Source: Oncorhynchus masou masou (Eukaryota > Chordata > Actinopteri > Salmoniformes > Salmonidae). From it: a stretch of 64,000 nucleotides of DNA. Below the pieces are notes generated by a model. That model was not told the DNA's origin. It saw only the letters and a program-made list of their open reading frames with translations, and made no database searches. Location of the stretch: positions 4,377,924-4,441,923 of the forward strand of contig NC_088236.1 of the NCBI RefSeq assembly GCF_036934945.1, read 5' to 3'. The number at the start of each line of letters is the position of its first letter. Within the stretch, counting starts at the first letter, position 1. The position numbers and the translations under genes are program-made. Positions 32,978-45,282 of the stretch are shown here, in pieces.

Positions 32978-34385
32978 GATGAGGTGATGAGGTGATGAAA
33001 CATTATGATGAGGTGATGGGACATTGTGATGAGGAGACGAGACATTGTGATGAGGAGACGAGACATTGTGATGAGATGTTGAGGTGATGAGACATTGTGA
33101 TTAGGTGATGGGACATTGTGATGAGGAGACGAGACATTGTGATGAGGTGATGAGACATTGTGATGAGGTGATGAGACATTGTGATGAGGTGATGAGACAT
33201 TGTGATGAGATGTTGAGGTGATGAGACATTGTGATTAGGTGATGAGACATTATGATGAGGTGATGAGACATTATTATGAGGTGATGAGACATTGTGATGA
33301 GACATTATGACGAGACATTATGAAGATGTGATGAGACATTATGATGAGATGATGAAACATGATGAGACATTATGATGAGGTGATGAGACATTGTGATGAG
33401 GGGATGAGGTGATGAAACATTATGATGATGTGATGAGACATTGTGATGAGGTGATGAGACATTGTGATTAGGTGATGAGACATTATGATGAGGTGATGAA
33501 ACATTGTGATGAGGTGATGAGACATTATTATGAGGTGATGAGACATTATGATGAGATGATGAAACATGATGAGACATTATGATGAGGTGATGAGACATTG
33601 TGATGATGTGATGAGACATTATGATGATGGGATGAGACATTATGATGAGGTGATGAGACATTATGATGAGATGATGAGACATTGTGATGTTGTGATGAGG
33701 TGATGAGACATTATGATGAGGTGATGAGACATTGTGATGAGGTGATGAGGTGATGAGACATTGTGATGAGGAGACGAGACATTGTGATGAGGTGATGAGA
33801 CATTGTGATGAGGTGATGAGACATTGTGATGAGATGTTGAGGTGATGAGACATTATGATAAGGTGATGAGACATTATGATGAGGTGATGAGACATTATGA
33901 TGAGATGATGAGACATTGTGATGAGGTGATGAGACATTATGATGAGATGATGAGACATTGTGATGAGGTGATGAGACATTATGATGAGGTGATGAGACAT
34001 TGTGATGAGGTGATGAGACATTGTGATGAGGAGACGAGACATTGTGATGAGGTGATGTGACATTGTGATGAGATGTTGAGGTGATGAGACATTATGATGA
34101 GGTGATGAGACAGTATGATGAGATGATGAGGTGATGAGACATTATTATTAGGTGATGAGACAGTATGATGGAGTGATGAGACATTATTATGAGGTGATGA
34201 GACATTATGATGAGGTGTTGAGACATTATGATGAGACATTATGATGAGATGATGAGACAGGATGATGAGGTGATGAGACATTGAGATGTTGTGATGAGGT
34301 GATGAGACATTGTGATGAGATGATGAGACATTGTGACGAGTTGATGAGACATTATGATGATGTGATTAGTTGATCAATGAGGTGA
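32978..34385. repeat. 21-bp minisatellite, about 65 copies
   Basis: The basic unit is gtgatgaggtgatgagacat plus t, with substitutions to tatgatgag, gagacgag and occasional deletions. Repeat peptides of the SHHLITM type in both directions are artefacts of the 21-bp (multiple of three) period. Confidence 0.95.
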
Positions 34386-34469
34386 TAAGTGATGTGGGAA
34401 AGGCATTTTATTGACTATAGCTGACACAGGAACTATGGAGCCAGAGAGACAGCAGCATGGAGGCAGCTA

Positions 34470-34575
34470 ATACCAGTCCTAAATTGCACCCTATTTCCTA
34501 TATAGTGCACACATTTTGACCAGAGCCCCATTGGGAAGTACACTACATAGAAAATAGTCTGTCATTTGGGACACA
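34470..34575. mobile_element. Dispersed salmonid repeat fragment
   Basis: The sequence ttgcaccctatttcctatat agtgcacacattttgaccag ... gtcatttgggacac is the inverse counterpart of the fragment near 32888. Family identification is from memory. Confidence 0.4.
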
Positions 34576-35126
34576 TCCAAGGAGAGGCACCCGACTGCTT
34601 AATGAGTCAACATGATGATAATTAATGATAGCTAACTGATGCCAGTAGTGGCATGGCATAAATAAATATATTCAATCTTCATAATGTGAAAGACGAGGAC
34701 AGATTCTTCCGGCGGTTCATCATTTTGTTTTTATATTCCCGAGAAGGTGTCTCGTTGCGTTGTGGGCTAGCTTTATCTGAATTTTAATTGGCTAATGATC
34801 GGTCATTATTGCATGGATACGATCAATCACACGGCTGATTTAGCAGGTGGGTAAGATACTGTAACAAAGCAATCAGCTGATTAATCTACATGATCTAACA
34901 TTACAAAACAGGACAATATACTTGTTTTCTACGGTAAGTCTACCAACTATATAAACTGTGAAGAGACACATCAACAAAGGTACCACAACACATGCATATG
35001 CATGCATTGTGATATTGTTTTGTAGTGGAATCAAACATTTGGTATTGTAGATATGTAGTGGTGTAATATTGTTATATAATGTACTGTTTTATATTTTGCT
35101 TTATATGTGATGTAAGTGCTTTCATG
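34576..35126. other. Unassigned sequence
   Basis: I see no coding, RNA or repeat signal in this stretch. Confidence 0.4.
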
Positions 35127-35350
35127 TGTTTGGACCCCAGGAAGAGTAGCTGCTGCCTTGGCAGCAGGAACGAATGGGGATCCATAATAAACCCCAGGAA
35201 GGGTAGCTGCTTCCTTGGCAGGAACTAATGGGGATCCCTAATAAACCCCAGAAAGAGTAGCTGCTGCCTTGGCAGGAACTAATGGGGATCCCTAATAAAC
35301 CCCAGGAAGAGCAGCTGCTGCCTTGGCAGGAACTAATGGAGATCCATAAT
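35127..35350. repeat. About 55-bp repeat, 4 copies, of a retroelement-like tail
   Basis: Each copy reads accccaggaagagtagctgc, tgccttggcaggaactaatg, gggatccctaataa. The last copy runs into aataaatacaaatacaaat, typical of a LINE 3' end. The period is close to 55 bp. Confidence 0.85.
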
Positions 35351-35414
35351 AAATACAAATACAAATATAAAAGCAATAATAAACTAATTTGCTGTTGTTC
35401 CCTTCAAAATAACC

Positions 35415-35798
35415 AGAAATTATATTACAGTAATTATATTACAGTAATTATGTTACAGTCATTATGTTACAGTCATTATGTTACAATACTTATATTACAG
35501 TAATTATATTACAGTCATTATATTACAGTCATTATATTACAGTAATTATGTTACAGTAATTCTATTACAGTCATTATATTACAGTAATTATGTTAAAATA
35601 ATTATATTACAGTAATTATATTACAGTAATTATATTAAAGTAATTATGTTAAAATAATTATATTGCAGTCATTGTATTACAGTAATTATATTACAGTAAT
35701 TATGTTAAAATAATTATATTACAGGCATTATATTACAGTAATTATATTACAGTAATTATATTACAGTAATTATGTTATAATATTCATGTTACAGTAAA
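35415..35798. repeat. 14-bp AT-rich minisatellite, about 27 copies
   Basis: The unit attatattacagta varies at atta(t/a)gtt, cagtc and aaaataa positions. No coding frame. Confidence 0.93.
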
Positions 35799-36159
35799 AG
35801 AGAAATTGAAGTGATCTCTTGGGAGCATCCTGTGCTTGACGGAAAAACAACACATTCATCAAAATGTTTTAGTGAGCCTGTCAGGAGCGCTCAGATGACT
35901 CATCAAAATCCTGAGAGAATATCTCCGTTCTATTCTCAGCTAGTTTAACCGGGAACCATGTGAAATGTAGAGATTCTGATGGGAAAACAGAAGTATAGAG
36001 ATAATCAAAGGGATATAGAGTATAAGTAGGATGAGGCCTGCTAGATAGGGTACACCTAATGTATCATTGACAGCGACTGAAAAAGTATTGAGGTGAGGTG
36101 CTGACTTGTTGCACGCTCGACAACCGCTGTGTTTATTATTATCTGACCCTGCTGGTCAT
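35799..36159. other. Unassigned sequence
   Basis: No gene, RNA or clear repeat is visible. Confidence 0.35.
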
Positions 36160-36408
36160 CTATGAACATTTGAACATCTTGGCCATGTTCTGTTATAATC
36201 TCCACCCGGCACAGCCAGGCCTCATAGCCTGGTTCCTCTCTAGGTTTCTTCCTAGGTTCTGGCCTTTCTAGGGAGTTTTTCCTAGACACCGTGCTTCTAC
36301 ACCTGCATTGCTTGCTGTTTGGGGTTTTCGCCTGGGTTTCTGTACAGCACTTTGAAAATTCAGCTGATATAAGAAGGGCTATATAAATACGTTTGATTTG
36401 ATATTGTA
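36160..36408 (+). mobile_element. LINE/SINE 3'-tail-like dispersed repeat
   Basis: It contains ctccacccggcacagccagg, ctggttcctctctaggtttc, tctgtacagcactttgaaaa and the end agggctatataaatacgttt gatttgat. I recognise this as a very common salmonid retroelement tail. A - strand frame across it is a by-product. Confidence 0.6.
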
Positions 36409-37069
36409 AAAAAAAAATTGCGGGGAGGAGGGGGTGCATTTTGACAGTCTCAGAGAAAATCTTAGACCTTTACTATTCATGTGATCAAGATTTCACCATC
36501 TGCTATTGGGACACAAAATCTGTTTCTAAAATTAACACCAAACTAACTTTCATTTAGAACATGACTCTTTTAGTAGAATTTGAGATGAACGAGTAAAAAC
36601 TGAAACTATACTGTGCTGTACAAGGCTCTTCAACTGTAGCTCCGACTGTTTTCACTGCGGTGTGTGTGTGTGTGTGTGTCACCACCAGACTAGCGTGGGT
36701 GTCACCAGAGTCACAGACAGGCCAAGCAGCTGGAGGATAGACAACAACCACTCTCCTTGCTTGCCTGTGATTCGTGGGAATGGATGATAGTGATGCTTGG
36801 GTTGACGCATAACCCACCCTTCCCCGTGGCTATATCCCCGGGGAAGGGCGGGTTTAGTGTCCTGGTGTACTGTAAATATACTCTATCACATCTATAGGCT
36901 ACATTGAGTTGTTTTAGTTTATAATTTGCCGTTAGTGCGTAGCTTCAGCTTTAGGGCATAACTGCAGCGCGTCAACTGCAAAAGGATTTTAGAAAAAGTT
37001 ACTGTCGATCCACTGAGGCAACAAGGACAACGTCGGAGTTGAATTCAATAAGAGAAAAGCTGCATAAGG
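36409..37069. other. Unassigned sequence with a short TG run
   Basis: A (tg)n run lies at 36660-36679. An inverted motif surrounds ttccccgtggctatatcccc gggga near 36820-36850. No gene is supported. Confidence 0.35.
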
Positions 37070-37375
37070 AGAGTATCAAGGCACAAGGCGAGACCCAAAC
37101 GAAGACACAGGAGGCAGATGGTTGGAGTCTTACAATGTTTATTAATCCAATGGGGTAGGCAAGAGAATGGTGGTGGACAGGCAAAAAGGTCAAAACCAGA
37201 TCAGAGTCCAGGAGGTACAGAGTGGCAGACAGGCTTGTGGTCAAGCCAGGCAGAATGGTCAGGCAGGCAGGAACAGAGTCCAGAAACAGGCAAGATTCCA
37301 AACCGGGAGGACTAGGAGAAAGGAGAATAGCAAAAAGCAGGAGAACGGGAAAACCGCTGGTTGACTTGGAAACAT

Positions 37376-38501
37376 AGAAGATGAACTGACACAGAGAGAG
37401 AGGAAACACAGGGATAAATACACTGGCACAGAGAGACAGGAAACACAGGGATAAATACACTGGCACAGAGAGACAGGAAACACAGGGATTAATACACTGG
37501 AACAGAGAGACAGGAAACACAGGGATAAATACACTGGCACAGAGAGACAGGAAACACAGGGATAAATACACTGGCACAGAGAGACAGGAAACACAGGGAT
37601 ACATACACTGGCACAGAGAGACAGGTAACACAGGGATAAATACACTGGCACAGAGAGACAGGAAACACAGGGATAAATACACTGGTACAGAGAGACAGGA
37701 AACACAGGGATATATACACTGGCACAGAGAGACAGGAAACACAGGGATATATACACTGGCACAGAGAGACAGGAAACACAGGGATACATACACTGGTACA
37801 GAGACAGGAAACACAGGGATAAATACACTGGTACAGAGACAGGAAACACAGGGATATATACACTGGCACAGAGAGACAGGAAACACAGGGATAAATACAC
37901 TGGCACAGAGAAACGGGAAACACAGGGATAAATACACTGGCACAGAGAGACAGGAAACACAGGGATAAATACACTGGTACAGAGAGACAGGAAACACAGG
38001 GATATATACACTGGCACAGAGAGACAGGAAACACAGGGATATATACACTGGCACAGAGAGACAGGAAACACAGGGATACATACACTGGTACAGAGACAGG
38101 AAACACAGGGATAAATACACTGGTACAGAGACAGAAAACACAGGGATATATACACTGGCACAGAGAGACAGGAAACACAGGGATAAATACACTGGAACAG
38201 AGAGACAGGAAACACAGGGATAAATACACTGGAACAGAGAGACAGGAAACATTTACATTTACATTTAAGTCATTTAGCAGACGCTCTTATCCAGAGCGAC
38301 TTACAAATTGGTGAATTCACCTTCTGACATCCAACACAGGGATAAATACACTGGTACAGAGAGACAGGAAACACAGGGATAAATACACTGGAACAGAGAG
38401 ACAGGAAACACAGGGATAAATACACTGGGACAGAGAGACAGGAAACACAGGGATATATACACTGGTACAGAGAGACAGGAAACACAGGGATATATACACT
38501 G
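37376..38501. repeat. 37-bp minisatellite, about 28 copies
   Basis: The unit is cacagggataaatacactgg, cacagagagacaggaaa, with a 33-bp variant lacking gaga (near 37800-37850 and 38090-38140). Frames of 246-417 codons on the - strand (VPVYLSLCFL-type) are artefacts. Confidence 0.95.
38250..38334. mobile_element. Short dispersed fish repeat inserted in the 37-bp array
   Basis: The insert catttacatttacatttaag tcatttagcagacgctctta tccagagcgacttacaaatt ggtg... interrupts one unit between gaaa and cacaggg. The array resumes in register, so the insertion is younger than the array. Confidence 0.75.
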
Positions 38502-38628
38502 GGGAAAATAAGCGACACCTGGAGGGGGTGGAGACAATCACAAGGACAGGTGAAACAGATCAGGGTGTGATGGATAGTTGACAATAAAGAGAAGAGAGGG
38601 ACAGAACAGTAATTTTTGGGAAAGATTA

Positions 38629-39424
38629 GGTGTAGTAGTTAGAGGATGATAGCAGTGCTGGCTATGTTATGTGATGCAGTAGTTAGAGGATGACAGCAGT
38701 GCTGGCTATGTTATGTGATGCAGTAGTTAGAGGATGATAGCAGTGCTGGCTATGTTATGTGGTGTAGTAGTTAGAGGATGATAGCAGTGCTGGCTATGTT
38801 ATGTGGTGTAGTAGTTAGAGGATGATAGCAGTGCTGGCTATGTTATGTGGTGTAGTAGTTAGAGGATGATAGCAGTGCTGGCTATGTTATGTGGTGTAGT
38901 AGTTAGAGGATGATAGCAGTGTTGGCTATGTTATGTGATGCAGTAGTTAGAGGATGATAGCAGTGCTGGCTATGTTATGTGGTGTAGTAGTTAGAGGATG
39001 ATAGCAGTGCTGGCTATGTTATGTGGTGTAGTAGTTAGAGGATGATAGCAGTGCTGGCTATGTTATGTGGTGTAGTAGTTAGAGGATGATAGCAGTGCTG
39101 GCTATGTTATGTGGTGTAGTAGTTAGAGGATGATAGCAGTGCTGGCTATGTTATGTGATGCAGTAGTTAGAGGATGATAGCAGTGCTGGCTATGTTATGT
39201 GGTGTAGTAGTTAGAGGATGATAGCAGTGCTGGCTATGTTATGTGGTGTAGTAGTTAGAGGATGATAGCAGTGCTGGCTATGTTATGTGGTGTAGTAGTT
39301 AGAGGATGATAGCAGTGCTGGCTATGTTATGTGGTGTAGTAGTTAGAGGATGATAGCAGTGCTGGCTATGTTATGTGGTGTAGTAGTTAGAGGATGATAG
39401 CAGTGCTGGCTATGTTATGTGGTG
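38629..39424. repeat. 44-bp minisatellite, 18 copies
   Basis: The unit is gtagtagttagaggatgata, gcagtgctggctatgttatg, tggt. Variants gatgcagtag and gatgacag recur. No coding frame. Confidence 0.95.
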
Positions 39425-39488
39425 ATGATTGTGATGTGCAATACAAATTCCACAATCACAATGCAAATTTGACTGTACTGTTCAGATA

Positions 39489-41089
39489 CAGTGGGGCAAA
39501 AAAGTATTTAGTCAGCCACCAATTGTGCAAGTTCTCCCACTTAAAAAGATGAGAGGCCTGTAATTTTCATCATAGGTACACCAACTATGACAGACAAAAT
39601 GAGAAGGAAAAAAAATCCTGAAAATCACATTGTAGGATTTTTAATGAATTTATTTGCAAATTATGGTGGAAAATAAGTATTTGGTCACCTACAAACAAGC
39701 AAGATTTCTGGCTCTCACAGACCTGTAACTTCTTCTTTAAGACGCTCCTCTGTCCTCCACTGGTTACCTGTATTAATGGCACCTGTTTGAACTTGTTATC
39801 AGTATAAAAGACACCTGTCCACAACCTCAAACAGTCACACTCCAAACTCCACTATGGCCAAGACCAAAGAGCTGTCAAAGGACACCAGAAACAAAATTGT
39901 AGACCTGCACCAGGCTGGGAAGACTGAATCTGCAATAGGTAAGCAGCTTGGTTTGAAGAAATCAACTGTGGGAGCAATTATTAGGAAATGGAAGACATAC
40001 AAGACCCCTGATAATCTCCCTCGATCTGGGGCTCCACGCAAGATCTCACCCCGTGGGGTCAAAATGATCACAAGAACGGTGAGCAAAAATCTCAGAACCA
40101 CACGGGGGGACCTAGTGAATGACATGCAGAGAGCTGGGACCAAAGTAACAAAGTCTACCATCAGTAACATACTACGCCGCTAGGGACTCAAATCCTGCAG
40201 TGCCAGACGTGTCCCCCTGCTTAAGCCAGTACATGTCCAGGCCTGAAGGTCTGAAGTTTGCTAGAGAGCATTTGGATGTTCCAGAAGAATATTGGGAGAA
40301 TGTCATATGGTCACATGAAACCAAAATATAACTTTTTGGTAAAAACTCAACTCGTCGTGTTTGGAGGACAAAGAATGCTGAGTTGCATCCAAAGAACACC
40401 ATACCTACTGTGAAGCATGGGGGTGGAAACATCATGCTTTGGGGCTGTTATTCTGCAAAGGGACCAGGACGACTGATCCGTGTAAAGGAAAGAATGAATG
40501 GGGCCATGTATCGTGAGATTTTGAGTGAAAACCTCCTTCCATCAGCAAGGGCATTGAAGATGAAACGTGGCTGGGTCTTTCAGCATGACAATGATCCCAA
40601 ACACACCGCCCAGGCAACGAATGAGTGGCTTCGTAAGAAGCATTTCAAGGTCCTGGAGTGGCCTAGCCAGTCTCCAGATCTCAACCCCATAGAAAATATT
40701 TGGAGGGAGTTGAAAGTCCGTGTTGCCCAGCAACAGCCCCAAAACATCACTGCTCTAGAGGAGATCTGCATGGAGGAATGGGCCAAAATACCAGCAACAG
40801 TGTGTAAAAACTTACAGAAAACTTTTGACCTCTGTCATTGCCAACAAAGGGTATATAACAAAGTATTGAGATAAACTTTTGTTTTTGACCAAAGACTTAT
40901 TTTCCACCATAATTTACAAATCAATTCATTTAAAAATCATACAATGTGATTTTCTGGATTTTTTTTCTTTCTCATTTTGTCTGTCATAGTTGAAGTGTAC
41001 CTATGATGAAAATTACAGGCCTCTCTCATCTTTTTAAGTGGGAGAACTTGCACAATTGGTGGCTGACCAAATACTTTTTTGCCTCACTG
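39489..41089 (+). mobile_element. Tc1-like transposon, near full length (1.6 kb)
   Basis: It lies between TA dinucleotides (39487-39488 and 41090-41091), with long inverted ends: cagtggggcaaaaaagtatt at the left and aatacttttttgcctcactg at the right. Inner repeats (tgagaggcctgtaattttca) are also inverted. It encodes the broken transposase listed separately. Confidence 0.92.
39854..40874 (+). pseudogene. Tc1-type transposase pseudogene
   Basis: The start MAKTKELSKDTRNKIVDLHQ and the following paired-like helix-turn-helix region are intact to 40183, where a TAG stops the frame. An in-frame-like middle part (near 40290-40340) has His in place of the first catalytic Asp and then a TAA. From 40383 the C-terminal part is open to 40874 and keeps the second Asp in FQHDNDPKHTA and the Glu in SPDLNPIENIWRE. 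DDE transposases cut and paste DNA at TA sites; this copy lacks a continuous frame and one catalytic residue, so it is dead in itself. Its ends look intact enough to be mobilised in trans. Confidence 0.88.
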
Positions 41090-41091
41090 TA

Positions 41092-41654
41092 GATATGTTA
41101 AATGGAATAGTAGCCTAACTGAAATCTGGACACTGACTGTAGGTCTATAACCTCTCACATAGACTAATATAATACTAACTGCTGCGGAATTAAGCATATA
41201 TTTATGCAGTAAAATTTGGCATTAAATGTACATTTTGCCTTGTGGAGAAATATGATTTTATTCTTTCAGCATCTTGAAAGGATGAATGCACAGTTGGGTA
41301 CGGTCTGTAAAGGTGCTGTCTTTTATCAGCATCATGAAAGCTGATTGAAATTCAACCACAGGAAATATGCATCCAAGCCAAACTGAAATCTTGTCAAAAG
41401 AATTGGTCATTTTAACAGCTTTTAATTTCCATCAAACTGATGTCATTTACAAATTTAGCACGGAAAATCATTCCTTTAAAAAAAAATGTAATAAAAAAAT
41501 GTTGGCCCCTAAAAGTCTTTGTTGCGTGAGAGAAGCAGAGAAGAAAGAGTAAACTAACTTTACTGATGTCAACTAGATTGAAGCATTCATTTTATCGATG
41601 TTATTATTCTGGTGGGCAAGGGTTTATTTAGTCTACTAGGGCAATAAGTAATGA
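41092..41654. other. Unassigned sequence
   Basis: No supported gene, RNA or repeat is seen. Confidence 0.4.
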
Positions 41655-41868
41655 CAGAAGAGAAGCTGCATCTACTTGGGGGCCTCATCTCAGTGCTAGA
41701 GGCGTCACTACAGACCCTGGTTCGATTCCAGGCTGTATCATACTCGGCCGTGATTGGGAGTCCCATAGGGCGGCGCACAATTGGCTAAACGTTGTCCGGG
41801 TTAGGGTTTTGGCCAGGGTAGGCCGTCATCTGACTTGCCTTGTTAAATAAAAGGTCAATTTAAAAAAA
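41655..41868 (+). mobile_element. tRNA-derived SINE (V-SINE/SlmI-like)
   Basis: A tRNA-like head with B box (ctggttcgattccaggctgt) is followed by ggccgtgattgggagtccca, tagggcggcgcacaattggc and the tail gtcatctgacttgccttgtt aaataaaagg. The body differs from HpaI copies in this window. The family name is from memory. Confidence 0.75.
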
Positions 41869-41948
41869 TGTCATTAAAATGGATCTAATTATAGACATGT
41901 TGACTAACAAATAGGCAAAAAATGCGAAATCAAAAGCAGAAACATAGA

Positions 41949-42668
41949 CCTGTCAAAAAAGACCTGTCAAAAAAGACCTGTCTAAAAAGACCTGTCTAAA
42001 AAGTCCTGTCTAAAAAGACCTGTCTAAAAAGGCCTGTCAAAAAAGACCTGTCTAAAAAGACCTGTCTAAAAAGTCCTGTCTAAAAAGACCTGTCTAAAAA
42101 GGCCTGTCAAAAAAGACCTGTCTAAAAAGGCCTGTCTAAAAAGTCCTGTCTAAAAAGACCTGTCTAAAAAGGCCTGTCTAAAAAGGCCTGTCTAAAAAGA
42201 CCTGTCTAAAAAGGCCTGTCTAAAAAGGCCTGTCTAAAAAGACCTGTCTAAAAAGGCCTGTCTAAAAAGACCTGTCTAAAAAGGCCTGTCTAAAAAAGCC
42301 TGTCTAAAAAGGCCTGTCTAAAAAAGGCCTGTCTAAAAAGGCCTGTCTAAAAAGACCTGTCTATAAAGGCCTGTCTAAAAAGACCTGTCTAAAAAGGCCT
42401 GTCTAAAAAAGCCTGTCTAAAAAGGCCTGTCTAAAAAAGGCCTGTCTAAAAAAGGCCTGTCTAAAAAGGCCTGTCTAAAAAGGCCTGTCTAAAAAGGCCT
42501 GTCTAAAAAAGGCATGTCAAAAAAGGCCTGTCTAAAAAGGCCTGTCTAAAAAAGGCCTGTCTAAAAAAGACCTGTCTAAAAAAGGCCTGTCTAAAAAAGA
42601 CCTGTCTAAAAAGGCCTGTCTAAAAAAGGCCTGTCTAAAAAGGCCTGTCTAAAAAAGGCCTGTCAAAA
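41949..42668. repeat. 14/15-bp minisatellite, about 50 copies
   Basis: The unit is ggcctgtctaaaaa with a 15-bp form carrying one extra A; early units read gacctgtc and later ones ggcctgtc. No coding frame. Confidence 0.95.
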
Positions 42669-43124
42669 ATTGTTCCGCCATCTCTGACAGTACAGGACAT
42701 TTTAGGACCTCAGATTTTCACTTCATCACCTTTAGTCGGGCGGTTGCGGACGGGTTATTAGCAGTTGCAGGCGGGTGAACAAACAGTTCTAACTAAAGGA
42801 TGACGCATGCTGTATGCTGGGCCTTTAAGTGACACATTTGGGTTATTGGATTAAACTGCACATGGGTGTGATCTCTTGGAGGTCTGAATGGCATGCATGT
42901 GTCTCTCCTTCAAAATTGAAATGAAACAACAATGTGGTCTAGTATTATATACTATACATATTATTTATTGACCACATTGATTAACCACTTGGACAGTTAC
43001 TCTACTTTAAATTTGGGGAAACCTGGTAAAATAAATAAAAATACAAACTTTAAAGTTTAAAGTGAAATGTAACAACTTAATGAGGATTGTAGAAGAAGGT
43101 ACCCAATCACTTCTGATCAACTTG
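42669..43124. other. Unassigned sequence
   Basis: No gene or repeat recognised; a LINE fragment starts just after it. Confidence 0.35.
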
Positions 43125-43129
43125 AGTTT

Positions 43130-43645
43130 ATGGAAAACGTGCTAGGACTGAACACCTCCCTCTGCAACTGTATCCTGGACGTCCTGGCGGGCCGCCCCCG
43201 GGTGGTAAGGGTAGGGAACAACACATCTGCTACGCTGATCCTCAACACAGGGGCCCCTCAGGGGTGCGTGCTCAGTCCCCTCCTGTACTCCCTGTTCACT
43301 CATGACTGCATGGCCAGGCACGACTCCAATACCATCATTAAGTTTGCCGATGACACAACAGTGGTAGGCCTGATTACCGACAACGGTGAGACATCCTACA
43401 GGGAGGAGGTCAGAGACCTGACTGTGTGGCGACAGGACAACAACCTCTCCCTCAACGTGATCAAGACAAAGAAGATGATTGTGGACTACAGGAAAAGGAG
43501 GACCGAGCACGCCCCCATTCTCATCGACGGGACTGTAGTGGAGCTGGTTGAGAGCTTCAAGTTCCTTGGTGTCCACATCACCAACAAACTATCATGGTCT
43601 AAGCACAGCAAGACAGACAAAACCTATTCCCCCTCAGAAGACTGA
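43130..43645 (+). pseudogene. Non-LTR reverse transcriptase fragment
   Basis: This 171-codon frame covers RT blocks from the palm (APQGCVLSPLL) through FADDT to the thumb (FKFLGVHITNKLSW). It copies LINE RNA into DNA in intact relatives. The 5' half is absent, and the frame ends where the sequence shifts frame relative to homologues. Nearly the same region appears inverted at 52140-53260. Confidence 0.85.
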
Positions 43646-44117
43646 AAATATTTGGCATGGGTCCTCAGATCCTCAAAAAGTTCTACAACTGCACCATCGA
43701 GAGCATCCTGACTGGTTGCATCACTGCCTAGTATGGCAACTTCTCGGCCTCCGACCGCAAGGCACTACAGAGGGTAGTGCATACGGCCCAGTACATCACC
43801 GGGGCCAAGCTTCCTGCCATCCAGGACCCCTATACCAGGCGGTGTCAGAGGAAGGCCCTAAAATTGTCAAAGATTCCAGCCACCCTCGTCATTGACTGTT
43901 CTCTCTGCTACCGCAGAGCACCAAGTCTAGGTCCAAGAGGTTTCTTAACTGCTTCTACCCCCGAGCCATAAGACTCCTGAACAACTAATCAAATGGCCAC
44001 CCAGACTATTTGCATTGCCCCATCTTTTACGCTGGTGCTATTCTCTGGTTATTATCTATGCATAGTTACTTTAACTACCTACATGTACATATTACCTCAA
44101 TTACCTAGACTAACCGG

Positions 44118-44990
44118 TGCCCCAGCACATTGACTCTGTACCGTAACACCCTGTATATAGTCTCCACATTGACTCTATACCGGTACTCCCTGTATATAGC
44201 CTCCACATTGACTCTGTACCGGTACCCCCTGTATATAGCCTCCACATTGACTCTGTACCGGTACCCCCTGTATATAGCCTCCACATTGACTCTGTATTGG
44301 TACTCCATGTATATAGCCTCCACATTGACTCTGTACCGGTACCCCCTGTATATAACCTCCACATTGACTCTGTACCGGTACCCCCTGTATATAGCCTCCA
44401 CATTGACTCTGTACCGGTACCCCCTGTATATAGCCTCCACATTGACTCTGTACCGGTATCCCTGTATATAGCCTCCACATTGACTCTGTACTGTAATACC
44501 CTGTATATAGTCTCCACATTGACTCTGTACCGGTACCCCCTGTATATAGCCTCCACATTAACTCTGTACCGTAATACCCTGTATATAGCCTCCACATTGA
44601 CTCTGTACTGTAATACCCTGTATATAGCCTCCACATTGACTCTGTACCGTAATACCCTGTATATAGTCTCCACATTGACTCTGTACCGGTACCCCCTGTA
44701 TATAGCCTCCACATTGACTCTGTACCGGTACCCCCTGTATATAGCCTCCACATTGACTCTGTACCGGTACCCCCTGTATATAGCCTCCACGTTGACTCTG
44801 TACCGGTACCCCCTGTATATTGCCTCCACATTGACTCTGTACCGTAACACCCTGTATATTGCCTCCACATTGACTCTGTACCGGTACCCCCTGTATATTG
44901 CCTCCACATTGACTCTGTACCGGTACCCCCTGTATATAGCCTCCACGTTGACTCTGTACCGGTATCCCCTCTATGTAGCCTCAGTACTGT
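44118..44990. repeat. 39-bp minisatellite in LINE 3' tail, about 22 copies
   Basis: The unit is cctccacattgactctgtac, cggtaccccctgtatatag, with a shorter cgtaacaccctg variant. The LINE tail at 59427-59470 holds a single related copy, so amplification is local. Open frames on both strands (up to 328 codons) are artefacts. Confidence 0.95.
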
Positions 44991-45282
44991 TATTTTACTG
45001 CTGCTGTTTAATTGTATGTTATTTTTAATTGTTATTTCTTCTTTTTTTTTCTTAAATCTGCATTGTTGGTTAAAGTGCTTGTAAGTAAGCATTTCACTGT
45101 TGTATGTGGTGCATGTGACAAATAAAAATGGATTTGAGTACTTTGGATAATCCAGGTACAAGTTGCGTTAACATTAAATTGTGGCAACACTTTATATTAA
45201 ATTGTGGTAATACAGAATCTGTAATGCTTCAGTTTTACAGACTGAATAGAGCCCTAAATTGCAGTGACACTTTATATTAAAT

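Larger units (their letters stand above)
37070..38585 (-). mobile_element. LTR-retroelement-like dispersed repeat, expanded by an internal array
   Basis: Flanking single-copy parts (ggcgagacccaaacgaagac ... tgtttattaatccaatgggg at the left; ataagcgacacctggagggg gtggagacaatcacaagg at the right) match a dispersed salmonid repeat I recall as LTR-like. The 37-bp array sits between them. Orientation is tentative. Confidence 0.45.
43125..45135 (+). mobile_element. 5'-truncated CR1/L2/Rex1-type LINE with expanded 3' tail
   Basis: The reverse-transcriptase part has GAPQGCVLSPLLYSLFTHD, FADDTTVV and ESFKFLGVHI, then a frameshift and stop near 43645. Decayed C-terminal sequence (ARRCQRKAL-type) and a 3' tail ending gcatgtgacaaataaaaatg follow. 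The RT active-site FADD is present, but the element lacks its endonuclease and cannot be autonomous. The 39-bp array lies in the 3' tail. Confidence 0.85.

Noticed and set aside
36999..38252. 417-codon - strand frame (VPVYLSLCFLS repeats) and its overlapping frames
   Set aside because: It is the translation of the 37-bp minisatellite; three shifted frames give the same peptide because 37 leaves remainder one.
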